From: Amanita rubescens
Lineage: Eukaryota > Basidiomycota > Agaricomycetes > Agaricales > Amanitaceae
Direction of reading: 5' to 3'
Assembly: GCA_015039365.1 (NCBI GenBank)
Contig: WION01000079.1
Coordinates: 1 to 64,000 of the forward strand
Length of the DNA: 64,000 nucleotides
Shown piece by piece: positions 1 through 12,179 of the stretch; within the stretch, counting starts at the first letter, position 1, and every line of letters begins with the position of its first letter. The position numbers and the translations under genes are program-made. The notes beneath the pieces were generated by a model. That model saw only the letters and a program-made list of their open reading frames with translations. It was not told the origin of the DNA and did not search any database.

Positions 1-1
1 T

Positions 2-3000
2 CAAGACCGTAATCTGTTTGGCATCAATCACTACGCTGGCTCAGCGTCGTATGATGTAACTGGATGGATAGAAAACGACGCAGACCTTTTAGATGCCGCA
101 TTCGTCGTACTCCTGCGTAGCTCTAGCGATCTTTCGTGAGCAAACTTCTCTCAGGACCAAGTCTAGCCGCAGAAAAGCACAACAAGGACGAAAGCATCGT
201 TGTCCAGGCGCAAGTATCCTCTCACCATTGAGGCAGATCACACCAGTTTTGGTTCACCCCGTCTCTCCTTCGCCATTCTTAGATCCTGGGACGCACCAAC
301 AGCCACCGCCTACGGAGGTTCCGGTCCAGGTCGCTCGTTTGGATGCTAGCAAGATCTATCCCGTCACGACGCAGCTCAACTCGACCATGTCTGAGATCTT
401 TGCAGCATTGGATCGTTCACCAAGATTATGGACCATTTCATGTATCCGTCCCAACGACTCGGAATCTCCCAACTCTTTTGACAAGCGACGCGTTAAAGCT
501 CAGATACGCTCGCTTTTGTTGCCGGATATCGTTGCGCGTAAAACTGGCAATGGGGCGGATTTCGTTATCGGTTGTGATCAATTGGAATTTTGTGAACGGT
601 TTGTGCCGACGATGCGAGGACGGGAGGAAGAACGGATCGCACAATGCGCGAGGTCCAATGGGTGGAGAGAGGGCCATGATTACGTAATCGGAGGAGGTGC
701 GGGTGTGGGCAAGGTGTGGATGACCTACGATGCCTGGAAGGCCGTCGAAGATATCGTCCGGATCCGCGAAAAGGAACTTAAGAGCCGGTCTGGCGGCGGA
801 GACGAGGAGGACGATGGGAGTTTCGGTGCTGCGGACGAAGGAACCGAATACACTCACCCCGAAGGCGGGTCCCTCGGTGTTCATCAACAAGATGCTTTTT
901 ACAATGAGAGTGCGGACAATCTTTTGCCGCCTGGTCACAAGGCGTATGCGAACGCCGGTGGTGTCAGTGCTTACGCTGAAGATGGTCAATGGGTCGGTGA
1001 AGGTGACTGGGACAAGAAGGGGGGAAGCGTACCTGGCAGTCCCGGGGCGCCCCCGTACTCCCTGGCTAGCAAAGAGGCAATGGGAGGTATGGTCGTGAAA
1101 GACGTGCCGAACGCCGTGGAAGAAGTTCCAACCACTCGAGCCCGGCGCATGTGGCTTTGGATAGTGTGGGGAACTACGTTCTGGCTTCCATCTTTCCTCC
1201 TGCGCTACCTAGGGCGAATGAAACGACCCGATGTTCAAATGGCTTGGCGGGAAAAGGTGACCATCTTTTGGCTCATTTTCTTGCTAAATGCCGTCGTCAT
1301 TTTTTACATTGTCGTGTTTGGACGACTCTTGTGTCCGAATTACGACAAGGCTTGGAATCTTAACGAACTTGGGCAACATACGGGATACAACGATTACTTT
1401 GTTTCGGTGCGGGGATACGTTTACGACGTCAGCAACTTTGTGCACGGGGACCACAGTGACGTCTCGGGACTTCTCAGTAACACGCCAGACGTGTTGGACT
1501 TGTTGGCCGGCCAGGATCTCAGTTATTACTTCCCACCGCCCTTGACGCTCGCTTGTCCTTCCTTGGTGACGCAAACGACTCTCACTTTGACGGCGAAGAA
1601 CTTTACGCCTATGGCGCCACAGGCAATGCACAATAGCGGAACCCCGCAGCAGAGTCCTGGGTTGAGCCAGAGCAATTGGTACACCTCGACTTTCCTTCCG
1701 ACCATGAAGAAGTTCCAAAAGGGGAGTCTAGTCTATGAATGGAGCGATATTCAAAGTGAAGCTCTGGACACAAACATTGCCAAGATTTGGGCCGTTTTTG
1801 AGAACACGTTGTATGACTTGACGGATTACGTGTATACTCAAGACTTGACCACTGCAAACGCGCAGACATATACTTTCCTTAATTCGGATATCGTCAATCT
1901 ATTCCAGCAGCGCTCAGGGCAAGATATTACCTCTGTCATGCAGGGCGTGCTTAACCAGATGTCTGCATCGGATCGCGCTGCGCAGTTAGACTGTTTGAAC
2001 AACTACTTTATGGTCGGCTCGACCGATTTCAGGAAGACGGCGAGATGCCAAGTACAGCAGTGGATGTTGATCGCCGCTTCTGCGGTCTTGATGACCAGTA
2101 TGGCCCTAAAGTGTGAGTTCGTTTTCTTGTGCCATACCGAGGAACGGATTGCTGATCTTGGTCCGATTTTAGTCTTGGCAGCTCTTCAGTTGGGCAAGAA
2201 GCGAACACCCGAGTTGCAAGACAAATTCGTGCTTTGTCAGGTACCTTGCTATACCGAAGGCGAGGATTCTCTCCGCCGGACTATCGACTCGCTTGCGGCG
2301 CTAAACTATGATGATAAGCGCAAACTGATCTTCCTCATTGCCGACGGGAATATCATTGGAAGTGGCAATGACCGAACCACGCCCAGGATCGTCTTGGATA
2401 TCCTTGGGGTGGACCCTAGTCTGGACCCTGAGCCCTTGTTGTTCAAATCGGTTGGTGAAGGGTCCAGGGCGCTAAACTACGGCAAGGTCTATTCCGGTCT
2501 TTATGAATTTGAAGGTCATGTGGTACCGTGAGTGGCGAGTCCCGAGGTGGTAATCAAGCTTGCTGATTTGAACCATAGGTACATGGTCGTCGTCAAGGTC
2601 GGCAAGCCCACTGAACGTTCAAAACCCGGTAACCGAGGAAAGCGAGACAGTCAAATTCTCCTGATGCATTATCTCAACCGAGTCCACTTTGATGCTCCGA
2701 TGTCACCCCTGGAGTTGGAGATCTACCACCAGATGCGGAACGTGATCGGAATTGACCCTGCGTTCTACGAATACATCTTTACGGTTGATGCCGATACGGT
2801 ATGTCTCGTCGTTACGGTCTTAGGGGATAGGGACTCAAAACTTTCTTCGTAGTCGGTGACTCCTGACTCCCTGAATCGTTTGATAGCCATGTGCGCAGAT
2901 GACTCGAGCATTATAGGGTGCTGCGGTGAAACTAAGCTCCACAACGAACAAGGCTCGTGGTGGACGATGATTCAGGTCTATGAATATTACATCTCCCATC

Positions 3001-4808
3001 ACCTGTCCAAGGCATTTGAAAGTTTGTTTGGATCAGTGACCTGTCTTCCCGGCTGTTTCTCAATCTACCGCATCCGTACGGCTGATAAGGGGCGACCTAT
3101 CATCATCTCTAACCGCATCATTGACGAATATGCCGAGCCGAACGTTGACACGTTGCACAAGAAGAACCTGTTCTCGCTGGGAGAAGATCGGTTCCTGACG
3201 ACGATTCTTCTCAAGCATTTCCCCACGTTCAAGACCAAGTTTTGTCCTGATGCCGTTTCGCATACGGTTGCTCCTGAGTCTTGGCGCATCTTGTTTTCGC
3301 AGAGACGTCGGTGGATCAACTCGACGGTGCACAATTTGCTGGAACTGGTCGTGCTCCCTGAGTTGTTTGGCTTTTGCTGTTTCTCCATGCGGTTCTTTGT
3401 CTTTATTGATCTCCTGGGTACATTGGTGAGTTGAATCGCGATAATGAGTTTTACGTCCCCCCGCTGATTTCCGGTCGCCCTCGCAGATTCTCCCCGCCAC
3501 GGTCGTCTACGTCAGTATACTACCTTCTTATTTCACAAAAGGAGTAGTCTGACATGTTACATGCATAGCTCATCTACCTAATCATCGTCGTGTCGCTCCA
3601 CCTGACTATTTTCCCTGTCATCGCCATTATTATGATTGCTGTGACTTACGGTCTTCAAGTACGTTGTTCTCCTCAAAACTTGACCCGATTACGATACTGA
3701 TTTGTGTCGACTTAGGCCATCATATTCATTCTCAAACGGGAGTTTATGCTTGTCGGCTGGATGATCGTGTATCTTTTATCGTACGTCTTCTTCCAGATGG
3801 TCGATGGGAATTGCGTTGACGTTAGTCTAGATACCCCATATACGCTTTCTTCCTCCCGGTCTATTCCTTCTGGTGCATGGACGAGTTCAGTTGGGGTAAC
3901 ACGCGTCTTGTGGTCGGCGAAGGTAAAGAGAAGAAGGTTCTTATGAACGAAGACGAGAAATTCGATGAGTCGATGATTCCGCTCAAGAAGTTTAGCGAGT
4001 ACGAGGCTGAAGCATGGGAAACTGGTTCTCGGCGCTCCGATGATACAGGTTACAGCAGCAAACCTCACTCACGTGCTCGATCTTTTGCTCCTGCTCCTAG
4101 ATCACGCGACGCGTCTCCACACCCCTACCAGCATGCATCTCAGTCTGGTGATTATTACCGGGACACCAATGTCATGAATCGGTCAAATCCGAACCTTCGG
4201 CATCTAGGGAGCAACAGTCAGCTGTCTCACAGCAATGCTTCGCAACGCAATACGGGTGTTCCTCAGTTACCCCTTATGCCCTTTGGTGGAGCCACAGGGT
4301 CTATCGCAGGCTCGGAGTATGGTCATGCGGCTATGCCAATGGCTTCTCCGGGTTATACCGGTAGCATGTATGGAATGATGCCCACGGTACCAATGATTCC
4401 CCAAATGACTGGCTTGAGCATGTACGGTGGAAGCTTCGGTGGATCTCAGGCGGGCGTACCGGGTGGCATGCCTCCATCTATACCTCCTCTCGGCGGTTTA
4501 TCCCAGCAACGACCCACGTCAACGTTCTCATTTGCGACTTCTGTCAACCCGTTCGCTGGTCCTAGCATGAGTACGAATCCCACTGATGATGAATTGTATA
4601 CTGCTCTTCGGAATTACCTTAGCACGCAAGACCTGATGACCGTCACGAAAAAGTAAGTACCCCGTTTTGATCGGTGTGAGCGATAGTTTTTGACTTTTGG
4701 CATAGGACCGCCCGAGAAGCGATCATGGGACGCTTCCCAAAGGCTGACCTCTCGTCACGCAAAGACTTTTTGAATCAAGCCATAGACAAGATCTTGTCAG
4801 AATCGTAG
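2..4808 (+). CDS. Class V-type chitin synthase with myosin-like head (5' end outside window)
   Basis: Makes cell-wall chitin from UDP-GlcNAc at the plasma membrane. The window opens inside the myosin-motor-like domain (L-F-G-I-N-H-Y near 20). Then follow membrane helices (about 1150-1340), a cytochrome b5-like segment (about 1350-1440), the chitin synthase catalytic domain with E-D-R (about 3183) and Q-R-R-R-W (3300-3314), C-terminal helices and a DEK_C domain (about 4584-4800). Introns inferred: 2113-2172, 2528-2578, 2799-2852, 3426-3486, 3511-3568, 3659-3715, 3781-3830, 4653-4705. All joins keep one frame from 93 to the stop. Between 2 and 93 the family-like reading changes frame twice, near 131 and 229, each consistent with one missing base. 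This could be assembly error or early decay. The rest is intact and well conserved. Confidence 0.93.
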
Positions 4809-5800
4809 ACTTTTTCTCCTTTCATTCTCATCGGACCAAAAGGACGTTTTGATCATATCCTCCTCCTGCATTATGGACCATTGGATTATTATTTCGGGTA
4901 GCAATCTACTTTTTTCGTACTTATCTCATTCCCTACCACCACCACGCGCACTCACTAAATTACCTGTCATTGGACTTATTATTATATTGTAGCACTTGAC
5001 GAACATTGAGCTATTCCACATATCGTTTTGAAATTGATCATTATACATAATAATCAACACGTTTCTCATAGTTTCTCGCAGGGAATATGATAAAGTTTTA
5101 CGGCACCGATGTGAACAACAAGTATGGATCTCGCGCCAAACCTTATCCTGATATACGGCACTACAACAATAGAACTTGTCATACGGCATTGAGCGTCGTT
5201 ACAATGCAGATCAGGGAAAAGACCCTTGTGCATATTCGAAACCAGGGTTCAAACCTAGAATGGTGAGATGGGGTCTTGTGGCGGGATCCGAGGGCTAAAC
5301 AGGGCTAAACGTGAAACGCAACTGTCCAAAGGTGATCAAGTTGAATACCGAACGATGAAACAGATTCCCATAAGGCATTCTCAATGTTTCGTGAAATGAA
5401 CAAGAATGTGGTCATGTGGGTGGAATCTTGCGTTGTTGTCGGATTCTTCGTCCTTATGCCTGTATCCTTTGTGCACGTCTATAACGAATCCTTGTGACAC
5501 AGTGCTATATCAACTTGAGTCTTATGTTATCAAAAGCCATGTGCTATCGGTCCCGCGGGTTTCCCTTGAAAAATGACCCCGAACACAGCGAAAATGCCAA
5601 AAGCGGTATAGGAGGCTGACGATGTTGTGAAAATTGTTCATAACGGAAAGGTGACGGCAACGAATAGTCCATTCCAAAATCTTTGACATTGCGCCTGGAT
5701 TAGACATATGTACCTCAGATCTTGTTGTACCAAAAGGAATGGCTTGACAGGTGATGATGGATCGGAGCATATTATGGGAGTAAAAACTATAGCACAAGAC
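4809..5800. other. Intergenic, no gene seen
   Basis: A/T-rich 3' flank of the chitin synthase followed by sequence with no family similarity, no conserved splice pattern and no long sensible frame. I see nothing codable here. Confidence 0.6.
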
Positions 5801-5876
5801 TCATCGTGTTGATCGTCCCGATCAAGTGCATGAAATACCTTTTAAGCCAGCGGCGTTGTGGATTACGAAGAGCGGG
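5801..5876. repeat. Short dispersed repeat, copy 1
   Basis: About 75 bp, recognisable by CATCG-TTGATCGTCCC-ATCAAGT and GGCGTTGTGGATTACGA. It is repeated in direct orientation at 6690-6760 with about 90% identity. No coding potential seen. Confidence 0.75.
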
Positions 5877-5984
5877 TTTGTCACCTTCGGAGTGAAGAAG
5901 CGCCACTTGTAACACGAGGTAAGTACAGCGTCCAAGACCCTCTGCGGGGAAAGATGATGCAACTGCTCGACCCTGCGGAGTTAT

Positions 5985-6310
5985 TGCTAGGCACCGTATG
6001 AGCCCACAACTTTATGATGACGACAGTGCCCGCGTTCCCTGGCAGGGTTGTGCAACCCGAACAATTGGTTATCCGTCCATATTCATCGAGTTCATATCGC
6101 GCTGGAAAGTCTTTTCTAGCGATGTTCCATGACGATAACGTCAATCGTCATCATCATGAAAATAGCGAAAGTTTCTGTCGAAGCTAAGTCATTTCGGCGA
6201 GGGTTAGAAATGTAAGAACTCGATATAGCAGTTGGCCATTTGCATCTACAGTTTAAGCTACTTCCACTTTGGGTTGCCAACCTACTTTGGGTTTTGGCCC
6301 GGCAGTCTCG
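5985..6310. repeat. Dispersed repeat R2, copy 1
   Basis: About 320 bp matching 8500-8785 in the same orientation. Shared stretches include the part beginning TTCATCGAGTTCATATCGCG and a tail reading CCAACCTACTTTGGGTTT. The copies differ by many small indels, so they are old. No terminal inverted repeats or target-site duplications could be recognised. Confidence 0.8.
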
Positions 6311-6689
6311 CTATGACGGCCTTGATTCCTTCACAGGTCGGGAAACTATGATTCTCTCGTTTGCAGAAGTCGATCTTCTAATGCCTGTCCGATATCCCGT
6401 TCCTACGCACCATCCATCATAACACCTCACCTGGCAATGCCGGTAGTTTTATTAGAAGCAGAACATGTCGAGCCAAGGGGTACGGTCCATTGTGTCCCAA
6501 AAAGCATCTCATATCTAGTACCCTTTGTAATTTCTAACGCCCGACGTCAACAAAACTCCATTGGAAACCATGACGTGGTGAATTTCGCTGCCAGGGCAAA
6601 GGCGAAAATTGGCCGTTCCAGCGAGTCCGTGTGTTGATTAGAGATGCGCACTATCATCGATTTCCAGATCCGATTCGGAAGGAGTGAAG

Positions 6690-6760
6690 ACTCATCGTAT
6701 TGATCGTCCCAATCAAGTACATGGAATACCGTCTAAGCCATCGGCGTTGTGGATTACGAC
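6690..6760. repeat. Short dispersed repeat, copy 2
   Basis: Direct copy of 5801-5876. It runs straight into the CTA microsatellite at 6759-6783, which may mark where the copy broke. Confidence 0.75.
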
Positions 6761-6783
6761 TACTACTACTACTATTACTACTC
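6759..6783. repeat. ACT/CTA trinucleotide microsatellite
   Basis: About eight units of ACT with one interruption. It encodes a Leu run in one chance frame only. Lies between a decayed repeat and the 3' end of the mucin-like gene. Confidence 0.8.
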
Positions 6784-6920
6784 CTTTCGCTACTACTTGC
6801 CACATGTGAGTCCACGTATTCACGATTTCCAAGAATACAATCCGACTACCGAAACGGCCGCCTTGTCCGAAAGATCTCGAGGATGGAGATAAAGACCCAA
6901 AACTACAACAACGGAATTAT

Positions 6921-8183
6921 TTAAGGTGCCTGTGAAAACCACGTCACACTAGAGCTCGGTGTTAGTCGAAGAAAGTTCAGTGAAGGTTCGTTTGGTGTTG
7001 GTTGAGGAGGGTTCGGTGAAGGTTGAGGAGGGTTCGGTGAAGGTTGAGGAGGGTTCGGTGAAGGTTGAGGAGGGTTCGGTGAAGGTTGAGGAGAGTTTGG
7101 TGTTGGTTGAGGAGAGTTTGGTGTTGGTTGAAGGAACGGTGAAGGTTGAGGAGATTGCCTCCTGTAAATCAACAATACTGATCCCGCAACCAATGCCACT
7201 CCAATGATAGATCCGATAACACCACCTGCTACGATTGCCCCAGTGTCGATTGTAGATGAAGGAGGCGAGAGGTTTGAGCTACTATTGGTATTGGATGGAT
7301 TAGAGGAGGGATTCGATGTCGATGATAATGGCATTGTTGTTAATGTTGGTCCTCCTGCCGGAGGTGTTGATTCAGGGCCGACTGTTGAAGTAGAAAACTT
7401 GTTAGCCGCGGTGTCTGGGCTTTATTACTTCTAGTAAGACGTACCGGCATCGGACGCAGCGGAAACATTGAAATTGTTGTCGTTGTCCTAAATTCATATG
7501 TCGGTCACCCGTCGAAACCAGACAAGATCATCACTTATACAAACCGACACGTTCTGATAAGCCCAGTGCGGCACCTGAGCATTTGGTGGGAGAGGTTCAG
7601 GATACCTAGTAGAGGTTTGCTTTAGTGGTGTTGTCTTGTACTAACAATTGAACTTGCTGTTTGACACGCCATGTTTTGGTGCAATTTTGTGAGTAATCTG
7701 GCCATCTGACAGATCGGTCAAGCTCTCAATTTTCGGGGACGCAAGTCAACATAAATCTAACGTACGTGAGCCAGGAAGCGCCTTGACAAGCAGCACACGC
7801 TGAAATCAAGCAGTACGTGACCGAATTGCACATGCATAAGTTGTTGGGATAGTTGTCTGATACAGCCCCGTACCCCGCGCTTCCAGGTGAAAGAGGCCCA
7901 AAGGAGACATCTGGACGAAGAATTCCTTAGCTCGACGGGGATACGTACAAAGCGGACCCTAAGTTACCTTGACCACATGGCTCAACTAACAATGTCGCGA
8001 CGTAACATGGGCTTTGGCCTATGGAATTGCTTGTCTATGGCCCTCAGTCTTGAATTCTTGGGTCCGAAAAAAGATGCTCACCCAACCGAACTGACTATTC
8101 GTACAGGTTACATCGGGAACAGCCTGGGCAATGATGAGAGGGACTACTAGTAGTAGAACGAGCCAAAAGACATGAAGTATCAT
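6921..8183 (-). CDS. Secreted-type ectodomain, single TM helix, Pro/Ser-rich tail
   Basis: Predicted type I membrane protein of a large basidiomycete family of unknown function. Exons (minus): 8183-8082, 8018-7968, 7925-7766, 7705-7646, 7605-7545, 7487-7445, 7381-6921. The first junction is the least certain. A signal peptide (M-I-L-H-V-F-W-L) leads into a Cys-rich ectodomain with the family marks G-Q-S-P-C-Y-V-A, C-M-C-N-S-V-T-Y, S-A-C-A-A-C-Q-G, Q-N-C-T and P-H-W-A-Y. A Ser/Thr-rich stalk, one helix (G-A-I-V-A-G-G-V-I-G-S-I-I-G) and a basic stop-transfer follow. The cytoplasmic tail is built of Pro-Gln-Pro-Ser repeats. ATG chosen because it begins the signal peptide. Intact as far as can be seen. 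Confidence 0.85.
7000..7150 (-). repeat. 21-bp coding tandem repeat
   Basis: GGTTGAGGAGGGTTCGGTGAA (21 bp, plus strand) and variants are repeated about six times in tandem. On the minus strand they encode the proline-rich tail Q-P-S-P-N-P-P of the membrane protein. A multiple of three, so length changes keep frame. Confidence 0.9.
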
Positions 8184-8499
8184 GGGTCTACGGGGCCGGG
8201 GCAGGAGAGGGAGATGAATTTGAACCTGCACGGTTCTAGAACTCACGAAAGTGGAAAGTGCGATATGTGAATTGTCAGAAGCATTCAAGTAAGCGCTGGT
8301 TCACATACCATGCTTTGAGTTTTCTGTTCGTTCCTGCTTGAATTCGAAACTACTGGCTCAAGAGAAGAGCGTGCAAAGCCACTAACCGCTGGCAAGAGAC
8401 CGTCCGATTTGCATTGGTCAATAATTTCCTACGGTTTTTGTGTTGGTAATACCTGAGGCGGCCACTTTTAGTTAGCGTCTTTTCAGTGGGGCGGTTTTG
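8184..8499. other. Putative promoter region of the mucin-like gene
   Basis: Non-coding. Holds the upstream region of the minus-strand membrane-protein gene. No motif stands out. Confidence 0.4.
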
Positions 8500-8785
8500 T
8501 CATATGATGACGATAGCGCGGCCCACGTTCCCAGGGCTGTGCAACCCGAACACTTGGTCATCTGTCTATATTCATCGAGTTCATATCGCGCTGGAAAGTC
8601 TTTTCTAGATGTTCCATGACGATAACGGCATCATGAAAATAGCGAAAGTTTTTGTCGAAAAAAAAGTCATTTCGGCGAGGGTTAGAATTCCATGTAAGAA
8701 CGGATATAGCAGTTGGCCATTTCTAAGGTTTACATAAGCTATGTCCACTTTGGTCTGCCAACCTACTTTGGGTTTGGGCCCGCAT
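8500..8785. repeat. Dispersed repeat R2, copy 2
   Basis: Second copy of the 5985-6310 segment. It continues directly into R3 copy 1, so R2 and R3 may be parts of one larger element or duplicated block. Confidence 0.8.
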
Positions 8786-9122
8786 TATACCAATCCCTCC
8801 CGAGACGATCTCCGACGTGAACAAGAACAAACAGCGACTCTAGAAGCTAAAGCGTTGCAAGCCCAGGATGTCACGCGCTAGATCCAAAGCCTACAATCGC
8901 GCTCAAAGTACTTTGACCGCTGTGTTGGAGGCAATGTATTGACAGAGACGGTCAAACGAATGGTTTGTGTTCTCGAATCCGAAGCAGGCATCCTTTTAGT
9001 AGGCAGTAACTGCCAAACAATACTTAATCAGACGGTACAGTGTAAGGGCGAAAAATCTAATCTGAGGATGTTCTGAAGATAGGTAAGGAGATTTACGATA
9101 GCGGGTCCAACTGAGACTTGGG
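8783..9122. repeat. Dispersed repeat R3, copy 1
   Basis: About 340 bp matching 15973-16335 in the same orientation. It runs from TATACCAATCCC to GGTCCA-GAGACTTGGGGG. At the 9122/9123 edge it joins a gamma-tubulin-complex-like gene fragment. Copy 2 ends at the same base next to a KH-domain ORF. Similar indels scattered through both copies suggest age. Confidence 0.85.
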
Positions 9123-10010
9123 GGATGATCATCACCATCGATCTCCAGATCCGATTCGAGAGGAGATAACGAAGGAGTGTTATCCCACTCATATGGTGCA
9201 CCTTGTAATTTGCCACGTATGCACCCTGGAGGTAATCCATAAACGCCTTCACCCTCGAAAGGCTCCTCAGCGAGGATGTCTTGCCAAGTCAAAGGTGGGG
9301 GCGGAGAGTTTCTGAGCGCATTGATCTTTGGTCTATAATTTTAATATACGCGCTCAAGGCATAGTCTAGCTTACTAGAAACTGGAGATGATCTGGAAGAC
9401 GGTATGTCTAGATGAATTGTTAGCATTCATGCACGTCTCGGAATGGTAACTTTCACCTTTATGCCTTGATCGAGTTCCTCGTTTTGGGCAACAGATGCCT
9501 TGACTCTTTGGTACGACATCTGGAGCGCTTCGCTCAGGGAGTCATTTGAATTGATACGCGTCTTGAAGGCGGGTCTACATGGGCATTGTCATTAATTAGC
9601 ACGCTACACGAAAGAGAAAACACGGTACCCATGAATCTGCTGGTCAATCGTGCGCATATCCACGCTGGCAGCTCCTTTACTGAGTGTCATCGGTTCGATG
9701 CTTTTCAGCACAAAGTCGACTGCAGCCTTGAAGTTCTCGCCATGAGGGTCATCTAGTGTACCTTCTTCGTGCGTAAATTCATCACAAGTACCTGAGCAAG
9801 TGGATGTAATCGTGCGCCATTGCCATGTCGGGAACTAGGACGTCGTGAAATACGAGACTGGGGACGCGAAGTTGAAACGCCGGAGGCCGATCTAGGTCGT
9901 GCGGACAGGCTTGACGATGGACGTTGGATTGATGATGCTGACGTGGCACTGGATGTGCAGCCATGGCGCGCAGGCGGAGGTTCGAGCGACGAGCGCGTGA
10001 AGCCAACCTG
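9123..10010 (-). pseudogene. Truncated fragment, possibly gamma-tubulin complex (GCP5/Mod21-like) N-terminal region
   Basis: In minus-strand order I read: a Ser/Arg-rich stretch ending R-I-S-R-R-P-S-S-R and L-H-P-L-A-Q (10010-9790), then F-K-A-A-V-D-F-V-L-K-S-I-E-P (about 9700-9670), R-V-K-A-S-V-A-Q-N-E-E-L-D (about 9500-9470) and T-W-Q-D-I-L-A-E-E-P-F-E-G with G-V-Y-G-L-P-P-G (9290-9230). This order recalls basidiomycete gamma-tubulin complex proteins, but that name is from memory and weak. There is no start, no C-terminal GCP domains, and the fragment is cut off by repeat R3 at 9122, so it is non-functional. Confidence 0.45.
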
Positions 10011-10338
10011 CTCAATTATTTGCTCTCACACTACACAAAGAATACAAAAAGGAGAATGGCGTGTACAACTGGGATACATCATGTTTTCTTTCAAGTTCAT
10101 GCCCCTTCAATGGATCAAGTAGTTCTAGATGATGATGCCTTCGGTGCCTCTTCAGGCTCAGCAACTTCCCCGATAGCTCGTTTCTACGTGCCCTTGTCAG
10201 CAATGGATTGGGAAGACAATCAAGTTCCACAAACCTTTCCCTTCGATGATGACTCTCGCACAACCCCCTGGCCATCATCAGACTCCACATCTGAATCCTG
10301 CTCGCCATGATGAAAGACCTTATAAATGCATCAGAATG

Positions 10339-11994
10339 TTATCTATCAATATCAAGTTTGCATACCATATACTGAACCCCTTTCACCACAGGATCCACTT
10401 CAGCCCATGCAATGTGTACGCTCTTCTTTTGTATTGGGAAGAATAGCTTACCAGCCCAGTCATTTGCAACTGACGAGGCTGTTGTACTTTCTTGTCCAAC
10501 GAATACTACTTTCCATGGAATATCCCGCAATCGAGGGGGCAAGTATTCTCGTACTTTCCTCATGCCATCAACCAGTGAACCATGCTTAGAACTTATTGTT
10601 AGTTGAAACACAAAGATATGGTTTTCAAGCACAAGCACGCTGTCGATCCCGGGGGCACCCTTAGGTGCAACCCAAAAAAAGGGAGGTTCTCCGGTAGTCA
10701 AAGCTGTCCATGTTGAGGGAATGACGTTAGACAGGGAGTCCGTTAACTGGATGGCCTCAGTGCTACGTTTCCTAGGCTGTATCCATTTGCACGCTATGGG
10801 TTTTCCGGCTGCAAAGTAACAGTGGAACAAACGTTCATAAAGGTACCCAGCAGCTGAACGTGTCTCGCTGTGTCGACTGAGGGCTCGAAAGAACATCAGC
10901 CTGACATTGTTGTCATACTCTTGAAGAGCTTCTCCTAAGACCCGGCAAATGGTTTTTGTTGGCACAACAGCGCGGGGAATAATGCGATCGACCTGGGACC
11001 CCGAGATAGATGGCCGGCAAAAGTAAAAACGGGATGGCGCATCAGCGAACAGGGCGTTCTGCTCTATCGCCAATAGCATGTCCTCACTTCTTTTCACGGC
11101 AGATGGGGCGCTAGTTCTGTACAATTTCTCAATCTGCATATCCGTATGACCATTTTCAATGAAATCCAGTAGGCTTCGTGGATCGCAGCCCCACATTTTA
11201 CCCAAAGATGTCATACGATTAACATCAAGATTCAGTAGATTGCTGGTAATTATATCAACTCTGACCTATGGGAAGAATGTGGGTCACTTACGCAAGGGTT
11301 CTAATCTCTTTCAGAGTCCAAATATCCATAATGTAGCATTCAGTACGAGCTTCCCTGCTCCATCTCTTCAACCACCGGTCTTCCCTTGGCGATGTTGTTT
11401 GGATTACGCGGATTTTTCCAGGCCTAGACAGAAAGATGGGACTGGGGCTCCTGATTTGGTAGTTTGAGTCCGAAAGGGCCCACATGAAGTTGGACAAGTT
11501 ATTAATGGCTGGTAGTATTCCATGAAGAGAGTGGGTAGTAAATCCCGATTCTTGAAAGAGCGCGTAAAATGGCCTGCCATCTGGAAATTCCAGTGCAACT
11601 GGACGCATCTCCCCAAGAGATACAACAAGCATATAGATAAGAAAAAGGGTTTTCCCTGGAAGAAGGTATAATGTTCAGCTCCCTAGGTGTGGCGCACAAA
11701 CCTACCTATGCCAGGTTGTCCTGTGACGTACGCCCCTCGATGATAGGCCATATCCTCCTTCAATGTCCGCAGCGCGTCACGATACTCTTGTCGAACAAGT
11801 ATTTTGTCGTAATCCATGACAGCGGTGGGAAAAAGCCTCTGAAAGGCCCTGAGATAGATGCCGAGGTCGATATATTCGACATTCAATTCAGGGTGCGTAA
11901 CCAGTACGTGGTTGGATCTGCCCCAAACCGCGCGAGTGAACTCTCGCAGTTGGGAGACTATGTTGTCTTCCAATATAGGCGGTTCAGTGTTCAT
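10339..11994 (-). CDS. Crinkler-RHS-type protein: P-loop NTPase plus REase-like domain
   Basis: Exons 11994-11706, 11655-11292, 11242-10339 (introns 50 and 49 nt) give 518 residues in one frame. The Walker A loop G-Q-P-G-I-G-K-T is split by intron 1. Next come a lineage-typical W-T-L-K-E-I-R region and L-L-N-L-D-V-N-R-M-x-x-L-x-K-M-W-G. The C-terminal third has G-Y-L-Y-E-R-L-F-H, P-G-I-D-S-V-L-V and V-F-Q-L-T-I-S-x-K-H, spaced like the E...D...QxT core of restriction-endonuclease-fold nucleases in Crinkler-RHS proteins. No signal peptide seen. Such proteins are expanded in basidiomycetes; roles in interaction or mobile-element conflict are inferred for the family, not shown here. Flanked on both sides by broken gene copies, yet itself open throughout. 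Confidence 0.8.
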
Positions 11995-12179
11995 GATGGA
12001 TGTGTCTCAGACGTGACGCGTTGCAATGGCGCATTTCCTTTTGTCATTCTTTCAACTGCTTTCCTACTTTTGTAACTTTTGTATCTTATGTACCTTATAT
12101 TGTCTTATGCTAGGATACCCAAAGCAACACAAAAGTAACAAAGGTGCATGAGGACGAAAGGTCAAGCTTCAAGGGTAAA

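Noticed and set aside
438..1869. Antisense open frames of 86-183 codons opposite the chitin synthase
   Set aside because: They overlap a conserved coding exon in antisense, have no motif and reflect codon bias of the sense gene.
7000..7150. Regular 21-bp repeats resembling a CRISPR or minisatellite array
   Set aside because: No spacers, eukaryotic context, and the repeat is in frame within the Pro-rich tail of a membrane protein.
9028..9292. Open frames across the GCP-like fragment and repeat R3 as a small gene
   Set aside because: They fuse a truncated gene piece with repeat sequence; the same repeat follows another gene elsewhere, so the frame is accidental.
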